A stretch of 6,586 nt of DNA from CAYJII01 sp964370225 (GTDB lineage Bacteria > Bacillota > Clostridia > Oscillospirales > Ruminococcaceae): assembly GCA_964370225.1 (NCBI GenBank), contig CAYJII010000063.1, positions 1-6,586 of the forward strand, read 5' to 3'. Within the stretch, counting starts at the first letter, position 1; each line of letters begins with the position of its first letter. Below the pieces are notes generated by a model. That model was not told where the DNA came from and did no database searches. It saw only the letters and a list, made by a program, of their open reading frames with translations. This document shows positions 5,708 to 6,586 of the stretch, piece after piece. A program made the translations under genes and the position numbers.

Positions 5708-6498
5708 GGAATGTACTCAGCGTAAAAAATCTCAGCGTAGGATACAAAAATGCTATCGTGAATGATGTTAGTTTTGATGTAAGCACAGGTGAAATCATTG
5801 GGATTTTGGGGCTCAATGGTTCTGGAAAATCCACTTTACTTGCAGGATTATGTGGCATTAATAAAATTTTTAGCGGCGATATTTTTGTGAGTGGTATAAA
5901 AATAAATACACTATCTTCAAAAAAAAGAGCTCGATACATTAGCTATTTCACGCAAAGAACTCCCGCTGTTGAAGGATTAACTGTAAAGCAAATAATTGAG
6001 CTTGGCTGTTATTCCAAATCATCAGATTTTTTCTTAATATTAAACCAAAGGGAGAATAACGAAACTGTACGCTACTGCGCAAATCTTTTTAATATAACGC
6101 ATTTGCTTGATACGGACATCACTAAACTTAGCGAAGGACAGCGCTCACTTGCTTTTCTAGCAAAGATTTTCGCACAGGATACTCCAATAATACTACTAGA
6201 TGAGCCCGATAATAACTTGGATTATCTAAACACGCATAATTTATTTTCCACATTCAAAAACCAAGTTGAAAACAAAAATAAAACTGCTATAGTAGTGCTA
6301 CATAACCCAGCTCTTGCGCTGAATTATTGCAGTAAATTGATAGTAATTAGCGGAGGGGAAATTCTTGGGGAAGCATCTACAAAGGATGGTAATACTGCTA
6401 AAACGCAATCTTTGCTAAGATGTATCTATCCCGATATCATCATAAAGAAAGACTCTGGCACTAACATGTTTTATACAGTGTTTGAGAAATTCGAATAA
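5704..6498 (+). CDS. ABC transporter ATP-binding protein (FecE/BtuD family)
   Basis: A 264-aa cytoplasmic ATPase that powers the adjacent permease. All nucleotide-binding elements are present: Walker A GLNGSGKST (36-44), Q-loop glutamine Q84 in YFTQRTP, signature LSEGQR (142-147, glutamate replacing the second-position glycine of LSGGQ, a common variant), Walker B IILLDEP (162-168) with catalytic E167, D-loop NNLD (170-173), and switch histidine H200 in VVLHNPA. A C-terminal tail from about 222 with LRCIYPDI resembles the end of FecE-type ATPases, where an L..IYG motif is usual. The protein appears complete and active. Its start overlaps the permease stop as ATGA, indicating equal stoichiometry of the two. 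No terminator follows. Confidence 0.95.
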   Translation: MRNVLSVKNLSVGYKNAIVNDVSFDVSTGEIIGILGLNGSGKSTLLAGLCGINKIFSGDIFVSGIKINTLSSKKRARYISYFTQRTPAVEGLTVKQIIELGCYSKSSDFFLILNQRENNETVRYCANLFNITHLLDTDITKLSEGQRSLAFLAKIFAQDTPIILLDEPDNNLDYLNTHNLFSTFKNQVENKNKTAIVVLHNPALALNYCSKLIVISGGEILGEASTKDGNTAKTQSLLRCIYPDIIIKKDSGTNMFYTVFEKFE

Positions 6499-6541
6499 TT
6501 TTTTAAAGCGCATTGCAACATAAAATAAATGGAGTGAATTA

Positions 6542-6586
6542 ATGGACTGGATTTATATTATTAGTGTCGATAATTCGTCTGGCAAA
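6542..6586 (+). CDS. N-terminus of an unidentified protein, cut by the window end
   Basis: Only 15 codons are visible: MDWIYIISVDNSSGK. GGAG (6531-6534) is 7 bases before the ATG, a well-placed ribosome site, and the reading frame stays open to the edge. A hydrophobic first strand followed by NSSGK resembles the start of a P-loop NTPase, in which the lysine would be followed by S or T, but the usual glycine at the start of GxxxxGK is absent (aspartate or valine there). In this setting a MobB-like molybdopterin-dinucleotide accessory protein or another P-loop maturase would fit. That is a guess. The 43-base gap behind the ATPase gene contains no terminator hairpin, so it probably belongs to the same operon. 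Confidence 0.6.
   Translation, partial: MDWIYIISVDNSSGK

Noticed and set aside
6499..6541. Possible terminator after the ATPase gene (run of T residues at 6499-6504)
   Set aside because: The T-run is not preceded by a G-C-rich stem, so a rho-independent terminator is not supported.

Overview
This AT-rich window from what looks like an anaerobic Firmicute (most likely Clostridia) holds one dense run of six complete genes, plus the first 15 codons of a seventh, all on the + strand. The inference of a low-GC Gram-positive rests on strong purine-rich Shine-Dalgarno sites, two GTG starts, a lipoprotein-anchored solute-binding protein, an Xpt close to the Bacillus subtilis type, and a split (multi-subunit) molybdenum hydroxylase. 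No species can be named from the sequence alone.

Layout: (1) 31-2319, the molybdopterin-binding large subunit of a xanthine dehydrogenase-family enzyme. (2) 2340-2930, a MocA-type nucleotidyltransferase that probably makes the dinucleotide form of the molybdenum cofactor. (3) 2943-3530, xanthine phosphoribosyltransferase (xpt). (4) 3558-4613, a lipoprotein solute-binding protein of the FepB/BtuF/HemV fold. (5) 4709-5707, a FecCD/BtuC-type permease. (6) 5704-6498, its ATPase. (7) 6542 to the window edge, the start of an unidentified protein. Gaps are 20, 12, 27, 95, -4 and 43 bases. I see no rho-independent terminator and no convincing promoter, so this is probably the interior of a longer operon. 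The FAD and 2Fe-2S subunits expected for the hydroxylase are not here and probably lie upstream.

Working model (inference): the first three genes form a xanthine module, consisting of the hydroxylase, its cofactor maturase, and an enzyme that converts xanthine to XMP. The following ABC transporter has the fold of iron-siderophore, heme, cobalamin and MolBCA-type molybdate importers. Its place directly behind a molybdenum-enzyme/cofactor block makes an oxyanion (molybdate or tungstate) or metal-chelate supply role worth testing.

The most unusual non-coding structure is the 95-base spacer between the binding protein and the permease. It has a short hairpin just after the binding-protein stop, then a near-perfect Shine-Dalgarno followed by an ATG that is immediately stopped by TAA. 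That start-stop pair sits inside a 24-base palindrome and in frame with the weakly preceded permease start. mocA also contains a perfect 10-bp stem with a 5-base loop early in its coding region.
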